A DNA stretch of 64,000 bases from an uncultured Erythrobacteraceae bacterium (lineage in GTDB: Bacteria; Pseudomonadota; Alphaproteobacteria; Sphingomonadales; Sphingomonadaceae): positions 5,556-69,555 of the forward strand of contig CAMLQG010000005.1 in assembly GCA_946482075.1 (NCBI GenBank), given 5' to 3'. Shown here one piece after another: positions 1 to 8,945 of the stretch. Made by a program: the position numbers and the translations under genes. Below the pieces are notes generated by a model. It was not told the DNA's origin. It made no database searches and saw only the letters and a list, made by a program, of their open reading frames with translations. Each line of letters starts with the position of its first letter. Position 1 is the stretch's first letter.

Positions 1-264
1 GATCTGGCAGGACAGGCGCGAATTGGCCTGGCGATTGTCCGAGCTGTCGAGCAGGTCGTCCTCATCCTCGATCATCTTGGGCATCTGGCCCAGGAAGGCG
101 TCGTCGACATAGATGTGGCAGGTCGCGCAGCTGCAGCAGCCACCGCACAGAGCGAGCAGTTCGTCATAACCATTGTCGCGAATGGTCTCCATGACGGTGC
201 TGTTGGCCCGCGCTTCAAGCTCGGCTTCTTCCCCGTCCCGGTTGACCACAATCAATTTGGGCAT
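1..264 (-). CDS. 2Fe-2S ferredoxin, partial (3' end beyond window)
   Basis: Electron carrier of the adrenodoxin/plant-type fold, cytoplasmic. The first 88 residues are visible and the C-terminus runs off the window. Cys40, Cys46 and Cys49 form the C-x5-C-x2-C cluster loop, and Cys86 in RLSC is the fourth ligand, so the [2Fe-2S] site is complete. The N-terminus (MPKLIVVNRDG) and the acidic stretch around residues 67-73 fit adrenodoxin-type ferredoxins, which pass electrons to P450s or Fe-S assembly. The start is the ATG at 262-264; the glycosylase gene is divergent with its ATG 90 bp away. The specific partner cannot be told from this fragment. Confidence 0.88.
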   Translation of the reverse strand, partial: MPKLIVVNRDGEEAELEARANSTVMETIRDNGYDELLALCGGCCSCATCHIYVDDAFLGQMPKMIEDEDDLLDSSDNRQANSRLSCQI

Positions 265-353
265 CTTGATGCTGTCCTTGTCCCGATCCGAACTGTCGGA
301 TGTTTGGGCGCGCTGCTAAGGGTAATCTTGCTGTTTTACAAGCGGGAGGACCA

Positions 354-971
354 ATGGGGCTCGATAAAGGCCAAATTCGCGAGGGAATCGATCGGGTTGC
401 GAGCATCGAACCCGCCGTCGCCCGCGCGTTGGAACTGGCCGGCTATCCCGAACCGCGCATCCGCGAGACCGGATACCGGACACTGCTGCGCACGATCGTG
501 GGCCAGCAGGTCAGCGTCGCGGCTGCCAATTCCGTGTGGAACAAGCTCGAAGCGCTGCTCGGCCCAGAGCTCGCTCCGGCGGATCTGCTGGCGGCCGATT
601 TCGACGCGTTGCGCGGCTGCGGACTGTCGCGCCAGAAGCAGGGCTATGCCCGATCGCTGTGCGAGCTCGTCGTCACCGGCGCACTCGACCTCGAGAATCT
701 GCCCCACGATGACGAAGCGGCAATTGCGGACCTCACGCGCATCAGGGGCATCGGCCGCTGGTCGGCGGAGATATATCTCCTCTTCGCGGAAGGCCGGGCG
801 GATATCTGGCCGGCGGGCGATCTCGGCGTGCAGGCGGGCCTGCATCGCATCCTGGGCCTGGACGCGCGGCCGGACGAGAAAGGCGCGCGGGCACTTGCGG
901 AAGCCTGGCGGCCGCATCGCGGCTCGATCGCGATCTTCACCTGGCACTGCTACGACAACCCTGCGCTGTAG
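354..971 (+). CDS. DNA-3-methyladenine glycosylase (HhH-GPD, AlkA-like)
   Basis: Base-excision repair enzyme that removes alkylated purines. The 205-residue protein carries a helix-hairpin-helix (IRGIGRWSAE, from residue 130) followed by a Gly-Asp in GDLGV, where Asp156 is the expected catalytic aspartate of the HhH-GPD family. The length fits the short AlkA/MPG-II type, without the N-terminal TBP-like domain of E. coli AlkA. I chose ATG 354 because GGGAGGA lies just upstream at 344-350; an in-frame upstream ATG at 300 would add 18 residues but has no ribosome site. It is convergent with the pterin dehydratase. Confidence 0.88.
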   Translation: MGLDKGQIREGIDRVASIEPAVARALELAGYPEPRIRETGYRTLLRTIVGQQVSVAAANSVWNKLEALLGPELAPADLLAADFDALRGCGLSRQKQGYARSLCELVVTGALDLENLPHDDEAAIADLTRIRGIGRWSAEIYLLFAEGRADIWPAGDLGVQAGLHRILGLDARPDEKGARALAEAWRPHRGSIAIFTWHCYDNPAL

Positions 972-1009
972 CGCCCCCCGGTGGGGGAGATGGGCTTGTC
1001 TCAACCAAG

Positions 1010-1297
1010 CTATAGCGCGTCGATCGCCTTCGCCATCCTGACGTCGCGCTGGGACAGCCCGCCCGCCTCATGCGTGGTGAGCGTGATCTCCACTCGCGAA
1101 TAGACGTTGAACCATTCCGGATGGTGATCCTGCTTCTCGGCCAGCAGCGCCACGCAGGTCATGAAGCCGAACGCTTCGTTGAAATCCCGGAAACGGAAGC
1201 TGCGTTCGATGGCCAGCCCATCGGTGCGCAGGTGCCATTCCGGCAGCTCGGCCACGGCCGCATCGCGCTCGGCATCGCTCAGTCGGGGTATGGCCAT
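1010..1297 (-). CDS. phhB: 4a-hydroxytetrahydrobiopterin dehydratase
   Basis: Pterin-4a-carbinolamine dehydratase, which recycles the pterin cofactor of aromatic amino acid hydroxylases. The 95-residue length is normal for the family. The active-site signature is present: His58-His59-Pro60 in DHHPEW, then His76 in TTHEAGG and Asp85. The start is the ATG at 1295-1297 with a GGAGA ribosome site; an upstream in-frame start at 1321 is less likely. It is divergent from ccmA, with only about 47 bp between them. No phenylalanine hydroxylase gene lies nearby. Confidence 0.92.
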   Translation of the reverse strand: MAIPRLSDAERDAAVAELPEWHLRTDGLAIERSFRFRDFNEAFGFMTCVALLAEKQDHHPEWFNVYSRVEITLTTHEAGGLSQRDVRMAKAIDAL

Positions 1298-1344
1298 GGC
1301 GCTCTCCTTGGCAGGGCACAAGCTTTCCCCTATCCCGCGCGGTC

Positions 1345-1929
1345 ATGCAACCCTGCCGTCTCGCCGCATCGAACCTGGCCTGCCGCCGCGGCGACCGCGT
1401 CCTGTTCGTCGGGCTGGAGCTGGCGCTGGAGGCGGGGCAGGCGCTGCATGTCACAGGCGCGAACGGGATCGGCAAATCGAGCCTGATCCGCATCCTCGCC
1501 GGCCTGCTGCGCCCCTTCGCCGGCACGGTGGAACGCACCGGTAGCGCGGGCCTGCTGGACGAACGCCCCGCGCTCGATCCGCTGCTACCGCTGGACAAGG
1601 CACTGGGCTTCTGGGCGCGGCTGGACGGCGCATGCGGACAGGATGCGATCGGCGAAAGGCTCAGCCTCACGGAATTGCTCGACGTGCCGGTGCGCTATCT
1701 CTCCACCGGGCAGCGCAAGCGCGCGGGCCTAGCGCGGCTGATCGCGCAGGATGCACCGATCTGGCTGCTGGACGAACCGCTGAACGGGCTCGACACGCAG
1801 GCAGTGGGCGCCGTGCAGGCCCTTGTCGCAAGCCATTGCGCGGCGGGCGGCATCGCCGTGATCGCATCGCACCAGCCTTTCGCACTGGCTGGGATGGCCC
1901 GGCTCGACCTTGAAAGCCACGCGGCATGA
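1345..1929 (+). CDS. ccmA: Heme exporter ATP-binding protein CcmA
   Basis: ATPase subunit of the CcmABCD complex, which drives release of holo-CcmE during cytochrome c maturation. Visible motifs are Walker A GANGIGKSS (residues 38-46), the ABC signature LSTGQ (119-123) and Walker B IWLLDEP (139-145). The 194-residue length is typical of CcmA. The stop codon overlaps the ATG of ccmB by 4 bases (ATGA), so the two are translationally coupled. Confidence 0.93.
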   Translation: MQPCRLAASNLACRRGDRVLFVGLELALEAGQALHVTGANGIGKSSLIRILAGLLRPFAGTVERTGSAGLLDERPALDPLLPLDKALGFWARLDGACGQDAIGERLSLTELLDVPVRYLSTGQRKRAGLARLIAQDAPIWLLDEPLNGLDTQAVGAVQALVASHCAAGGIAVIASHQPFALAGMARLDLESHAA

Positions 1930-2588
1930 TGGGCGCGCTCGCCCGTCTTTTCCTGCGTGACCTCGCGATGCTGCTGCCGGGCGGCAGGCGCGGCGGTTCG
2001 CTGCTGCCGCTGCTGTTCTTCCTTGCGGTCGCCATGCTCTACCCCTTCGCGGTCGGGCCGGACGGCCCGCTGCTCGCCCGCACCGGCGGCGGGGTGATCT
2101 GGGTTGCGGCCTTGCTCGCCGCGATCCTGCCGCTCGACCGCCTGATCGCGCCCGACCTGGAACAGGGCGTGTTCGATCAGCTTGCGCTGCGCGGGATCGC
2201 GGAAGAGGCGAGCGTCGCGGTCAGGATCGTCGCACACTGGCTGAGCTTCGGCCCGCCGCTGATGCTGGCGGCCCTGCCCGTTTCCGCGCTGCTGGGCATC
2301 GGCGGCGAGCGCCTCGCCATCGTGGAACTGGGCCTGCTGGCGGGTACGCCCGGCCTTGCAGCGATCGGAGTAATGATCGCCGCGCTCACCGCGGCACTGA
2401 GAGGCGGCTCGGCGCTGGCCGGCCTGCTGCTGATCCCGCTGGCCGTGCCGCTGCTGATCTTCGGAGCGGGCAGCCTTGCGCCTGGCGGGGAGAACGGCAT
2501 CGCACTGGCGGGTGCGATCAGCCTCGGCATGCTGGCGATCGCACCTTTTGCGGGTGGCGCCGCAATAAGGGCCGTGCGGGAGAGTTAG
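1926..2588 (+). CDS. ccmB: Heme exporter permease CcmB
   Basis: Inner-membrane partner of CcmA. The 220-residue protein is almost entirely hydrophobic, with about six membrane segments, as expected of CcmB. It follows ccmA with a 4-base overlap. ccmC and ccmD do not follow: an inverted repeat and then the convergent map gene close the unit, so the remaining ccm genes must lie elsewhere in the genome. Confidence 0.92.
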   Translation: MMGALARLFLRDLAMLLPGGRRGGSLLPLLFFLAVAMLYPFAVGPDGPLLARTGGGVIWVAALLAAILPLDRLIAPDLEQGVFDQLALRGIAEEASVAVRIVAHWLSFGPPLMLAALPVSALLGIGGERLAIVELGLLAGTPGLAAIGVMIAALTAALRGGSALAGLLLIPLAVPLLIFGAGSLAPGGENGIALAGAISLGMLAIAPFAGGAAIRAVRES

Positions 2589-2607
2589 AGCGAACCTGAC
2601 TTTACCT

Positions 2608-2694
2608 CGTTCGTCCTGAGCTTGTCGTAGGACGGCTTTCCTCTTCACGGCCCTAAGAAGAAGGACGGCCCCTCGACAAGCTCAGGGCGAACGG
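2608..2694. repeat. Dispersed inverted repeat (REPIN-like), copy 1
   Basis: Left arm reads CGTTCGTCCTGAGCTTGTCG and the right arm is its near reverse complement ending GGGCGAACG, with a diverged centre of about 35 bp. It sits between the convergent ends of ccmB and map and could act as a two-way terminator. The same arms recur five more times in this window. Confidence 0.85.
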
Positions 2695-2706
2695 AAAACT
2701 CAATTA

Positions 2707-3537
2707 TCAAGCACTGTAAGGTGGCTTGTGCAGCCCGCGCGTGCTCAGCGTGAAGATCTCGTTGCCGGTCTCGGTGATGCCGATCGAATGTTCGAACTGC
2801 GCGGAAAGCGACTTGTCGCGTGTCACCGCCGTCCACCCGTCGCCCAGGACTTTCACCCAGGGCTTGCCGAGATTGACCATTGGTTCGATCGTGAAGAACA
2901 TGCCTGGGCGCAGTTCGGGGCCGGTGCCGGCCTTGGCCGCGTGGATCACTTCGGGCGCGTCGTGGAACAGGCGGCCGAGGCCATGGCCGCAGAATTCGCG
3001 CACCACGCCATAGCGGTGCTGTTCCGCATGGGCCTGGATCGTCGCGCCGATATCGCCCAGCCGCGCACCGGGCTTCGCCATCTCGATGCCGAGCATCAGG
3101 CATTCATGGGTCACGTCCACCAGCTTGCGCGCGCGCAACGGCACATCGCCAACGAGATACATGCGACTTGAATCGCCATGCCAGCCATCGAGCAGCGGGG
3201 TGACGTCGATATTCACGATATCGCCGTCCTTCAGCACCTTGTCGCTCGGAATGCCGTGGCACACGACATGGTTGATCGACACGCAGCAGCTATGCGCATA
3301 GCCGCGATAGCCCAGCGTCGCCGGCACTGCACCGCCATCCAGCGTCATCTGGCGCACGACGTCGTCGATCTCGCCCGTGGTCACGCCCGGCTGCACCAGC
3401 GGCACCAGCGCATCCAGGATATCGGCCGCGAGGCGCCCCGCCTTGCGCATCCCGTCGAAGCCTTCCGGCCCGTGCAGCTTGATCGTGCCGTCGCGCAGGA
3501 CGGTCTCGCCTTCGACAATCGTCTGATATTCGGTCAT
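2707..3537 (-). CDS. map: Type I methionine aminopeptidase
   Basis: Removes the initiator methionine from nascent proteins; essential. The 276-residue protein shows the pita-bread fold metal-ligand motifs: NIDVTPLLDGWHGDSSRM with the two Asp ligands, CGHGLGR with the His ligand, FFTIEPM with Glu, and a final Glu ligand in NEIFT, together with the active-site His in HSCCVSINHVVCHG. I chose the ATG at 3535-3537 (MTEYQ); an in-frame ATG three codons upstream (3544-3546) is also possible, and neither has a strong ribosome site. The upstream neighbour is a lipoprotein gene on the same strand. Confidence 0.94.
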   Translation of the reverse strand: MTEYQTIVEGETVLRDGTIKLHGPEGFDGMRKAGRLAADILDALVPLVQPGVTTGEIDDVVRQMTLDGGAVPATLGYRGYAHSCCVSINHVVCHGIPSDKVLKDGDIVNIDVTPLLDGWHGDSSRMYLVGDVPLRARKLVDVTHECLMLGIEMAKPGARLGDIGATIQAHAEQHRYGVVREFCGHGLGRLFHDAPEVIHAAKAGTGPELRPGMFFTIEPMVNLGKPWVKVLGDGWTAVTRDKSLSAQFEHSIGITETGNEIFTLSTRGLHKPPYSA

Positions 3538-3578
3538 CCGCCTCATGTAGCGAGGTGGGCCCGAAATTGCGAGACCGC

Positions 3579-4442
3579 TCAGCGCCCCAAAGAGAAGCTT
3601 TCGCGATATTCGGGCTTCACCACCGCCAGGATCGCCTTGTCCGCCGGCAGGGTCACCTCGTAATCGCCTTCCGCGTAGGGGCCGGCGGCATAAGGACCGA
3701 TCAGGAAGCCGATGCGGTCGAAAGTCTTGCGGTTGCTCGAACCCAGGATCACGGTCGTGTCCTCGATGCTGATGCATTCGTCGAACGGATCGGTCGAACC
3801 CGGCTTTACCGGCACGCCCCTCTTTCCCGCACGCGCGCGATTGAGCGCGGCGCAGAATTCCTTCGTCACTGCCGCGTTGAGCGCCGCGGCCGAGATGAAC
3901 AGCGAAACGGGCTCACGCGCGGTGTCGGCCTTACGATCCCACAGCAGCGCGTCATAGCCGTGATTGCCGTGCGCCCCGCCGGTGAAGGCATAGAAATCGG
4001 CCGACAGGCTCAGCCAGTCCGGCAGGTCGGTGACGACTTTCCATCCCGTCACCGTCTCGTATTCGCGATAGGGGAAACCATCCTTTTCCGCGCCCTGCTT
4101 CGCATCGTGCGCCTCGCTCGCGAACTGGGACTTTTCCCGCTCCATCCGGGTGTCGAGCATCGCCTTCAGCTTCGGGATCGCGCCGGCCTGCGCCGGATAG
4201 GAATATTCGAAGGAATAGAGTTCGGTCTTCTCCTTCACCTCGCGCGCGCCGTTGGCGGAGGTGTCCGATCGCGCCGCAGCGCTGCCACCGCCGCTCGCGC
4301 TGACCGACACGCTGGAAGAACTGGAACGGGATTGCATCTTGTCCGCCTCCTCCTTGCCGGCTCCGGCGCCGCCATCCGAGGTTCCGGACCCGCAGGCAGC
4401 GATACCCACGACAAGCGGCAGCAGGGCCAGAAAGCGCAGCAT
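3579..4442 (-). CDS. DUF3298/DUF4163-type lipoprotein
   Basis: Predicted envelope lipoprotein of unknown function. The signal peptide ends in a lipobox (GIAAC, Cys near residue 17), followed by a low-complexity Ser/Gly linker. The body contains YSFEYSYP, a region around SLSADFYAFTGGAHGNHG and a C-terminal DFDR-like GFLIGPYAAGPYAEG stretch, which is the usual layout of DUF4163-DUF3298 proteins. The 287-residue form starts at the ATG at 4440-4442, with GAGAGGAAA just upstream; a longer form from 4481 would hide the signal peptide. It is divergent from the aminopeptidase gene. Confidence 0.8.
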   Translation of the reverse strand: MLRFLALLPLVVGIAACGSGTSDGGAGAGKEEADKMQSRSSSSSVSVSASGGGSAAARSDTSANGAREVKEKTELYSFEYSYPAQAGAIPKLKAMLDTRMEREKSQFASEAHDAKQGAEKDGFPYREYETVTGWKVVTDLPDWLSLSADFYAFTGGAHGNHGYDALLWDRKADTAREPVSLFISAAALNAAVTKEFCAALNRARAGKRGVPVKPGSTDPFDECISIEDTTVILGSSNRKTFDRIGFLIGPYAAGPYAEGDYEVTLPADKAILAVVKPEYRESFSLGR

Positions 4443-4492
4443 CGTCAATTTCCTCTCGCGAATATCGCCCCGGTGCGGCATGGAAGCGACGT

Positions 4493-5875
4493 ATGAATGA
4501 CAAGGACGCGCTGATCCAGCCTGACAGGGGGCAGCAGGCTACTCCCATCCATCTCGTCAGCAAGGACAGTTTCGCCGATTGGGCGAAGGCGCTGTCGCAA
4601 CCGCAACGCGCCGCGCTCGACGCGCAGAAGTTCAAGGGCGAGGCATACGACACCGCGATCGTGCCCGATGGCGACAGCTGGCTCGCCGTAGGCGGCGTGG
4701 CCGATCCGGAAAAACTGTCGAGCTGGTGCCTGGCACGACTGGCGGAACGGCTTCCGGCCGGCGCCTATCGCCTGGCGAACGGATCGCCCGGCCCGGCCTT
4801 GCATGGCTGGCAGACCGCGCAATATGTCTTCGCCCGCTATCGCGAGGAGAAGGAGCCCACCGGCCCGCGCATCCTGCTGACCCAGGATGTCAAGGCGATC
4901 GAGCCCGCGCTGAGGGAAGCCGCCGCGGTGTTCCGCGTACGCGATCTGGTCAACACGCCGGCCGAGGATATGGGCCCGTCCGCGCTGGAAGCGGAAGCCG
5001 AAGGGCTGGCGAAGGCCTTCCGCGCCAAGGTCAAAGTGACGAGCGGCGATACGCTGGCGCATGACTACCCCATGGTCCACGCGGTGGGCCGGGCGGCGGC
5101 GCGCCACCATGCGCCGCGCATGATCGAATTGAACTGGGGGGAGGAAAGTGCCCCGCGCGTCACGATCATCGGCAAGGGCGTGTGCTTCGATTCCGGCGGG
5201 CTCGACATCAAGCCGCCTTCCGGCATGAAGCTGATGAAAAAGGATATGGGCGGGGCTGCCCATGCGCTCGCGCTGGCGGGGCTGGTGATGGAAGCCGGTC
5301 TGAAAATTCATCTGCAAGTCCTTATCCCCGCAGTGGAAAATGCCGTGGCCGGCAACGCGTTCCGCCCCGGCGACATCCTTAGATCGCGCAAGGGGCTGAC
5401 GGTGGAGATCGGCAATACCGATGCCGAAGGCCGCCTGATCCTGGCTGACGCGCTGACTCGCGCATCGGAAGCCGAGCCCGAACTGATCCTCGATTTCGCG
5501 ACGCTGACGGGCGCCGCGCGCGTGGCGCTCGGTCCCGATCTGCCGGCCCTCTTCGCGAGGCGGGACGAAACGGCGGATGCGCTGATCGCCGGCGGGCGCG
5601 CAAGCGACGACGAAGTGTGGCGCCTGCCGCTGCACGCCGCCTATGCGGATTATCTGAAATCCGACATCGCCGACACGGACAATGCCGGCGACAGCGGCTT
5701 CGCCGGCGCGATAACGGCCGCCTTGTTCCTCGACAAGTTCGTCGGCGAAGGGATCGACTGGGCGCATTTCGACACTTTCGCCTGGCGGCCGGCGGCCAAG
5801 CCCGGCCGGCCCAAGGGCGGCGAAGCGCTGGGCCTGCGGGCCGCGTGGCATCTGCTGAAGCAGAGGTATGGATAG
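4493..5875 (+). CDS. Leucyl aminopeptidase family M17 peptidase
   Basis: Cytoplasmic dinuclear zinc exopeptidase that trims N-terminal residues. The signature NTDAEGRL begins at Asn308, and the upstream metal and active-site region GKGVCFDSGG (about residues 227-236) followed by KKDMGGAAHA is intact. At 460 residues it is slightly shorter than E. coli PepA (503), which fits the alphaproteobacterial form. In many sphingomonads this gene pairs with an NlpC/P60 peptidase gene; none is adjacent here. An inverted repeat follows the stop. Confidence 0.93.
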   Translation: MNDKDALIQPDRGQQATPIHLVSKDSFADWAKALSQPQRAALDAQKFKGEAYDTAIVPDGDSWLAVGGVADPEKLSSWCLARLAERLPAGAYRLANGSPGPALHGWQTAQYVFARYREEKEPTGPRILLTQDVKAIEPALREAAAVFRVRDLVNTPAEDMGPSALEAEAEGLAKAFRAKVKVTSGDTLAHDYPMVHAVGRAAARHHAPRMIELNWGEESAPRVTIIGKGVCFDSGGLDIKPPSGMKLMKKDMGGAAHALALAGLVMEAGLKIHLQVLIPAVENAVAGNAFRPGDILRSRKGLTVEIGNTDAEGRLILADALTRASEAEPELILDFATLTGAARVALGPDLPALFARRDETADALIAGGRASDDEVWRLPLHAAYADYLKSDIADTDNAGDSGFAGAITAALFLDKFVGEGIDWAHFDTFAWRPAAKPGRPKGGEALGLRAAWHLLKQRYG

Positions 5876-5892
5876 TAAGCCATCATCCCAGC

Positions 5893-5984
5893 CCGTTCGC
5901 CCTGAGCTTGTCGAAGGGTCGTCCTTCTCTTTTTTGAGAGCTCGGCAAGGAAAAGCGGCCCTTCGACAAGCTCAGGGCGAACGG
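5893..5984. repeat. Dispersed inverted repeat (REPIN-like), copy 2
   Basis: Arms CGTTCGCCCTGAGCTTGTCG and its reverse complement around an unrelated centre. It lies between the convergent ends of the M17 peptidase and the FAH-family hydrolase. Confidence 0.85.
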
Positions 5985-6000
5985 AGGAAAGGTCCGGACA

Positions 6001-6837
6001 CTAAACCACCCTATTCGCCAGTACGCCGATCGCGGGCGAAGACACTTCCACCACATCCCCCGGCTTCAGGAATTTCGGCGGATTGAACCCCGCGCCCACC
6101 CCGCTCGGCGTACCCGTTGCGATCACGTCGCCCGGATAGAGCGTGATCCCTGCGGATAGAGTCTCGATCAGCACCGCCATGTCGAAGATCAGGTCGCTCG
6201 TATTGCCGCTCTGGCGCAGTTCCCCGTTCACGCGGCATTCGATGGCGATATCGGTCGCCGCCAGCTCGTCCGCCGTCACGATCGCCGGACCCATCGGGCA
6301 GAAGCTGTCGAGCGACTTGCCGATGAACCATTGCGCATGGCGCTTCTGCAGGTCGCGCGCGGTCACGTCGTTGATGAGCGTGAAGCCGAAGATGTGCGAC
6401 AGCGCATCCTCCCGGCTTAGCTTCTTGCAGGTCTTGCCGATCACCACGCCGATCTCGCCTTCATAGTCCACCATGTCGGACAGGCCGGTGGGATAGGCGA
6501 TCGCGTCGCCCGGCCCGATCACCGCGTCCGCCGCCTTGGTGAAGACGATCGGATATTCCGGCATATCCTCCTTCGCCGTCGCATCGAAGCCGCTCTTCAC
6601 GAATTCAGCGACATGATCGCGATAGTTCTTGCCGATGCAGAAGATGTTGCGGCGTGGGTGCGGGATCGGCGCGATCACGGCGACATCCGCCAGCGCGACG
6701 ATCTCGCCCGTCCGATCCGCCCCGCTCGCGGCGATCAGTTCGAGCATGGAAGGCGCGTTCAGCACGTGCAGCGCGCTTCCTGCGAGTTCCCCAACCTTTT
6801 CCCTGCCCTGGTGGCGGCAGGATATCAGCTTCGTCAT
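6001..6837 (-). CDS. Fumarylacetoacetate hydrolase family protein
   Basis: Metal-dependent C-C bond hydrolase or decarboxylase of the FAH superfamily, usually acting on 2-keto acids from aromatic catabolism. The 278-residue protein has the core IVFTKAADAVIGPGD, the metal site region DYEGEIGVVIGK, then INDVTARDLQ and the C-terminal GDVIATGTPSGVG loop. It has the single-domain length of the 2-hydroxyhepta-2,4-diene-1,7-dioate isomerase branch; substrate cannot be assigned. The start is the ATG at 6835-6837; upstream in-frame codons to 6909 add a Cys-rich tail that looks non-coding. Confidence 0.9.
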   Translation of the reverse strand: MTKLISCRHQGREKVGELAGSALHVLNAPSMLELIAASGADRTGEIVALADVAVIAPIPHPRRNIFCIGKNYRDHVAEFVKSGFDATAKEDMPEYPIVFTKAADAVIGPGDAIAYPTGLSDMVDYEGEIGVVIGKTCKKLSREDALSHIFGFTLINDVTARDLQKRHAQWFIGKSLDSFCPMGPAIVTADELAATDIAIECRVNGELRQSGNTSDLIFDMAVLIETLSAGITLYPGDVIATGTPSGVGAGFNPPKFLKPGDVVEVSSPAIGVLANRVV

Positions 6838-6988
6838 CCGGCAAACCTTTTCGCGTTCATCCCTCTCGTCGTGCAGGCATTCGCTTGTGCATGCAAGGCA
6901 CAGGGACATGACAAGCAGCGTCTATCGCACCGTTGCCAAGCCGGCCGAAGCGCCCGAAAGAGCCTTATTCAATCGGGAGAGAATGGAC

Positions 6989-7765
6989 ATGATCGACTTC
7001 TACGGGATGGGCAGTCCCAACGTTTTCAAGGTCGCCATCATGCTGGAAGAGGCAGGCCTCGAATATCGCACTCATCACGTGCGCGTGCTGAACGGCGAGA
7101 ATTACGATCCCGCCTTCCTCGCGCTCAACCCGATCGCGAAAGTACCGGTGATCGTCGATCATGACGGCGCCGGGCCGAACCAGCCGATCTTCGAATCCGG
7201 CGCGATCCTGATCTATCTGGCGGAGACCTATAAGCCCGATCTGTTCCCCGCATCCGGGCCGCAGCGCTGGGAAGTCCTCAAATGGCTGATGTTCCAGATG
7301 TCGCTGGTAGGCCCGATGCTGGGCCAGGTGAACCATTTCCACCTGATCCCGAGCCAGTCGGAAAGCTACGCCGCGGGCCGCTATCGCGACCAAGCCGCGC
7401 GCGTCTTCCGCAACATCGATGATCGGCTGAAAGTCTCGCGCTACATCGCAGGCGAAGACTATTCCATCGCCGACATCGCGGTGCATCCCTGGATGGGCTA
7501 TGTGAAGCGCCACGGAATGGAGGAGAAGGACTATCCGCACCTGATCGCCTGGCGCGACCTGCTGGACGAGCGCGCTGCGGTGAAGCGCGGCTCCGCGGCG
7601 ATCGCGGAGATGACGTCGAAGGGCTCCTCACTGCCACCGCCCAATGATGACGAATTGGACGATTTCTTCGCCCGCCGCGCGCCCGGCCCCAAGGTCGACC
7701 TCGTCAGCTATCTCGATCGCGGCCCGATGTTCACTGCCAAGGCGGACAAGGACGCGCAGGATTGA
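6989..7765 (+). CDS. Glutathione S-transferase family protein
   Basis: Thioredoxin-fold N-terminal domain (DFYGMGSPNVFKVAIML) and an all-helical C-terminal domain ending near residue 230, as in the YfcG/YghU group, which act as glutathione-dependent disulfide-bond oxidoreductases. The 258-residue start (ATG 6989) is spaced 8 bases from GGGAGA; the ATG two codons upstream at 6983 is an alternative. It is divergent from the FAH hydrolase; such pairs occur in aromatic-compound pathways, but that link is inference. Confidence 0.88.
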   Translation: MIDFYGMGSPNVFKVAIMLEEAGLEYRTHHVRVLNGENYDPAFLALNPIAKVPVIVDHDGAGPNQPIFESGAILIYLAETYKPDLFPASGPQRWEVLKWLMFQMSLVGPMLGQVNHFHLIPSQSESYAAGRYRDQAARVFRNIDDRLKVSRYIAGEDYSIADIAVHPWMGYVKRHGMEEKDYPHLIAWRDLLDERAAVKRGSAAIAEMTSKGSSLPPPNDDELDDFFARRAPGPKVDLVSYLDRGPMFTAKADKDAQD

Positions 7766-7773
7766 AGCCCAGC

Positions 7774-8379
7774 TCACGCTGCATCAGCTACGGCCTTGAA
7801 AGCGTGATCGATCAGCGCGTGGATGGACGCGCTCTCATCCTCGGCGAATTTGGCGAGGGCAACGCCGAGGCATGCAAGCGCCGCATGGACGAGAGTGCGG
7901 GCCGTGATATCGTCGCTATCGGCAATTGCCAGCCGGCGGGAAATCTCAGGCGTGAGATCGGCGGCCCACATCAGATGCTTTTCGAGGCTATGGGCGCGCA
8001 GACTGGCGGTGCTGTTCACCACTCTCATCGTCCGCGCGGCGGAAGCCGGATCACTGGCGACATTGTCGGCAAGAACGTCGAGCGCTCTGCGTAGCGCCAG
8101 CCAGGCCCCCTCATTCTCCGGACGCTTCGAAAGAGCTTCCGTGATTCTGGGCCCGAACGCCGCATGGCCGCCGACGACGACCTCTTCCTTCGTGCGGAAA
8201 TAGCGGAAGAAACTCCGGGTCGAGATGCCGCTTGAAGCGGCGATCTCATCGATCGTCGTCCGATCGAAACCCTGCTCATCGAACAGCCGAAGCGCCTGCT
8301 CGGCGATAGAAGCGGCGACTGCTTCGCTTTTGAGCTTCTGAATGTTGGACCCGGAAGCACGGAGTGCCGGCTCGCTCAT
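7774..8379 (-). CDS. TetR-family transcriptional regulator
   Basis: Repressor with an N-terminal helix-turn-helix (AEQALRLFDEQGFDRTTIDE then SGISTRSFFRYFRTKEE, about residues 27-65) and a C-terminal ligand domain. The 201-residue length is typical. It is divergent from the monooxygenase-aldehyde dehydrogenase pair, and a palindrome lies in the shared upstream region, so it probably controls them. The ligand is unknown. Confidence 0.9.
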   Translation of the reverse strand: MSEPALRASGSNIQKLKSEAVAASIAEQALRLFDEQGFDRTTIDEIAASSGISTRSFFRYFRTKEEVVVGGHAAFGPRITEALSKRPENEGAWLALRRALDVLADNVASDPASAARTMRVVNSTASLRAHSLEKHLMWAADLTPEISRRLAIADSDDITARTLVHAALACLGVALAKFAEDESASIHALIDHAFKAVADAA

Positions 8380-8401
8380 AGTTCGTCATATCCCGTCATT
8401 G

Positions 8402-8430
8402 TTGACATTAACTGCCATATGTGGCGTTAA
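8402..8430. promoter_or_regulatory. Candidate TetR operator and promoter
   Basis: A TTGACA hexamer (8402-8407) is followed by the palindrome GCCATATGTGGC (8414-8425, 10 of 12 positions symmetric) between the divergent tetR-type gene and the monooxygenase gene. A repressor bound here would block a promoter using that -35 box. The -10 is weak, so the promoter itself is uncertain. Confidence 0.4.
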
Positions 8431-8536
8431 ATGCAAACCAGGGGCTGGCCTGTCTGTCGGTCGCCCCCATCAACACTCGGCGTACAGCCTTTCGCTCACG
8501 GCGTCATCGAATCAAGAAACAAGGATGGAAACCCGC

Positions 8537-8896
8537 ATGTCAAAGCCCGGCCAGGTGGATCTGATTTTCCGTTACAACGTCAAACCGGGAGAAGAGCAGC
8601 GCTTCCAGGCGTATCTCGACAAAGTGTTTCCGGTCACCGAAGCGCAGGAGCCCTATGTCGTCGAATATCAGATATTTCGACAGGCAGACGGGAGCTACCT
8701 GCAACACGAGCGCTATGAGAGCGAAGAGGCGGTGTCCCGCCACCTTGCGCTCACGGCCGAGGGCCAGGCCGATTTCCATGCCTCTGCCGAGATCATCGAC
8801 GTCATGGCGATCGGCGACCTCAAGCAAAGCTTCTGGACTGCCTTCGAGGGCCCCTATTTCACGCGGTACGCCCGTTTTCGTGAGGTTCGCCGCTGA
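8537..8896 (+). CDS. Antibiotic biosynthesis monooxygenase-like protein
   Basis: Small dimeric alpha-beta barrel protein of the ABM/quinol monooxygenase type. The 119 residues show the usual pattern: VDLIFRYNVKPGEEQRF, then EPYVVEYQIFRQ, then HERYESEEAVSRHL. Members oxidise quinols or act as small-molecule binding proteins, so activity is not certain. ATG 8537 is preceded by AAGGA; an in-frame ATG at 8525 overlaps that site and is less likely. It is followed after 49 bp by the aldehyde dehydrogenase, presumably one operon. Confidence 0.78.
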   Translation: MSKPGQVDLIFRYNVKPGEEQRFQAYLDKVFPVTEAQEPYVVEYQIFRQADGSYLQHERYESEEAVSRHLALTAEGQADFHASAEIIDVMAIGDLKQSFWTAFEGPYFTRYARFREVRR

Positions 8897-8945
8897 TGGC
8901 GAGCACGAGGGTTCCCCGCTATTTCAATTTTTAGAGGAATTTCCC